Positions 5,400-6,158 of a stretch of 6,158 nt of DNA are shown piece after piece. The position numbers and the translations under genes were made by a program. This DNA is from Bacteroidota bacterium. GTDB lineage: Bacteria; Bacteroidota; Bacteroidia; Cytophagales; Cyclobacteriaceae. Within the stretch, counting starts at the first letter, position 1. Every line of letters begins with the position of its first letter. The notes beneath the pieces were generated by a model. The model ran no database searches and had not been told where the DNA came from. It saw nothing but the letters and a program-made list of their open reading frames with translations. Where the stretch lies: positions 1 through 6,158 of the forward strand of contig JAPUIM010000445.1 in assembly GCA_027297025.1 (NCBI GenBank), given 5' to 3'.

Positions 5400-6158
5400 C
5401 TATTTTAAGAGGTTACGTGAAATCACAATTTTTTGGATTTCAGAGGTACCTTCATAGATCTGGGTGATCTTTGCATCCCTCATCAACCTTTCCACGTGGT
5501 ATTCTTTTACATATCCGTATCCCCCGTGAATTTGTATTGCTTCAACCGTAACTTCCATGGCTATTTGTGAGGCATATACTTTGGCCATAGCACTGGCCTG
5601 TGAAAAATCTTTCTTGTGGTCTTTCAGATAAGCCGCTTGTAGGCATAATAGGCGAGCGGCATCAATATTGGTGGCCATATCGGCCAGTTTGAATTGTATG
5701 GCCTGATGTTGGACTATCTCCTTGCCAAATGCCTTTCGCTCTTTGGCGTATTTAACAGCCAGCTCAAAAGCGCCTGACGCTATTCCCAGGGCTTGGGAGG
5801 CAATACCAATCCTTCCGCCATTGAGTGTACTCATGGCAAAAGCAAAACCGAACCCATCTTCGCCAATCCTGTTTTTTTTAGGCACCTTCACATCAGTAAA
5901 CATCAGTGAATGGGTATCGGACCCTCTAATACCTAATTTATTCTCTTTTTTACCTATAGTAAAACCATCTAGCCCTTTTTCCACGATAAAGGCATTTATA
6001 CCTTTATGTCTTTTTTCAAGATTTGTTTGGGCCATTACCAAATATACAGAGGCAGACTTGCCACTAGTGATCCAGTTTTTGGTTCCGTTGAGCAGGTAAT
6101 GATCCCCCTTATCCTCTGCCGTAGTTTTTTGGGAGGTAGCATCCGAACCAGCCTCAGG
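5400..6158 (-). CDS. Acyl-CoA dehydrogenase (partial, N-terminus beyond right edge)
   Basis: A flavoenzyme that oxidises an acyl-CoA to the trans-2-enoyl-CoA, passing electrons to an electron-transfer flavoprotein in beta-oxidation or branched-chain acid breakdown. The reading frame is open from the window edge (6158) to a TAG at 5400-5402, giving 252 residues. Family members have about 380, so about 130 N-terminal residues, mostly the first helical domain, are missing. The TTG at 6041 is internal and is not the start. The fragment opens with PEAGSDA (1-7), then has WITSG (29-33, flavin contact), [14 protein letters not shown] (211-216) and YEGTSEIQ, where Glu236 of the fragment aligns with the catalytic base of short- and medium-chain enzymes. 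The overall look is short/branched-chain type, but substrate length cannot be settled by eye. An AraC-type regulator lies 162 bp downstream on the same strand and has its own promoter. Confidence 0.95.
   Translation of the reverse strand, partial: PEAGSDATSQKTTAEDKGDHYLLNGTKNWITSGKSASVYLVMAQTNLEKRHKGINAFIVEKGLDGFTIGKKENKLGIRGSDTHSLMFTDVKVPKKNRIGEDGFGFAFAMSTLNGGRIGIASQALGIASGAFELAVKYAKERKAFGKEIVQHQAIQFKLADMATNIDAARLLCLQAAYLKDHKKDFSQASAMAKVYASQIAMEVTVEAIQIHGGYGYVKEYHVERLMRDAKITQIYEGTSEIQKIVISRNLLK

Noticed and set aside
6039..6041. TTG as the start of the acyl-CoA dehydrogenase
   Set aside because: The frame stays open to the window edge and the upstream residues include the family motifs PEAGSDA and WITSG, so the real start lies outside.
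5722..6099. Plus-strand open frame of 125 codons
   Set aside because: It is antisense to the strongly conserved acyl-CoA dehydrogenase and has no recognisable features.

Overview
The window looks like a piece of chromosome from a member of the Bacteroidota, most likely the Flavobacteriia. The evidence is the AT-rich intergenic DNA, poor Shine-Dalgarno sequences, promoter elements of the Bacteroidota type (TTTG, a 19-nt spacer and a TAnnTTTG-like box), and a set of proteins typical of that group. I see no RNA gene, insertion sequence, CRISPR array or prophage. All of the sequence is accounted for by seven genes and short control regions; the longest gap between genes is about 205 bases.

Layout, left to right. 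(1) A minus-strand Na+/phosphate cotransporter runs off the left edge, so its C-terminal PhoU-like part is incomplete. (2) A divergent control region of about 205 bp separates it from a plus-strand outer-membrane porin of the OprO/OprP (phosphate-selective porin) type. Together the two could form a phosphate-uptake pair across the outer and inner membranes. (3) A plus-strand run of three closely packed genes follows: a small two-helix membrane protein of the holin-X/YqjE type, a small lysine-rich membrane-anchored protein of unknown function, and a geranylgeranylglyceryl-phosphate synthase (GGGPS, PcrB/group II type) that overlaps the preceding gene by 23 nt. GGGPS makes an archaeal-style prenyl-glycerol ether, so two small membrane proteins are probably co-expressed with a lipid enzyme. 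(4) Tail to tail with GGGPS, and overlapping it by 15 nt, is a minus-strand AraC-family regulator. (5) Upstream of that regulator on the same strand is an acyl-CoA dehydrogenase whose N-terminus lies beyond the right edge.

The most distinctive non-coding feature is the regulator's promoter. It has TTTG-N19-TAGATTTA spacing, a perfect 7-bp-arm dyad covering the -7 box, and a second perfect dyad (TCAAAGACTTTGA) directly behind the -33 box. A 15/16 match to the second dyad and its flank occurs once more, upstream of the phosphate transporter, which hints at a shared DNA-binding factor. I do not see a strong candidate for a wholly new system. The best leads are this promoter architecture and the unexplained small membrane proteins linked to GGGPS.
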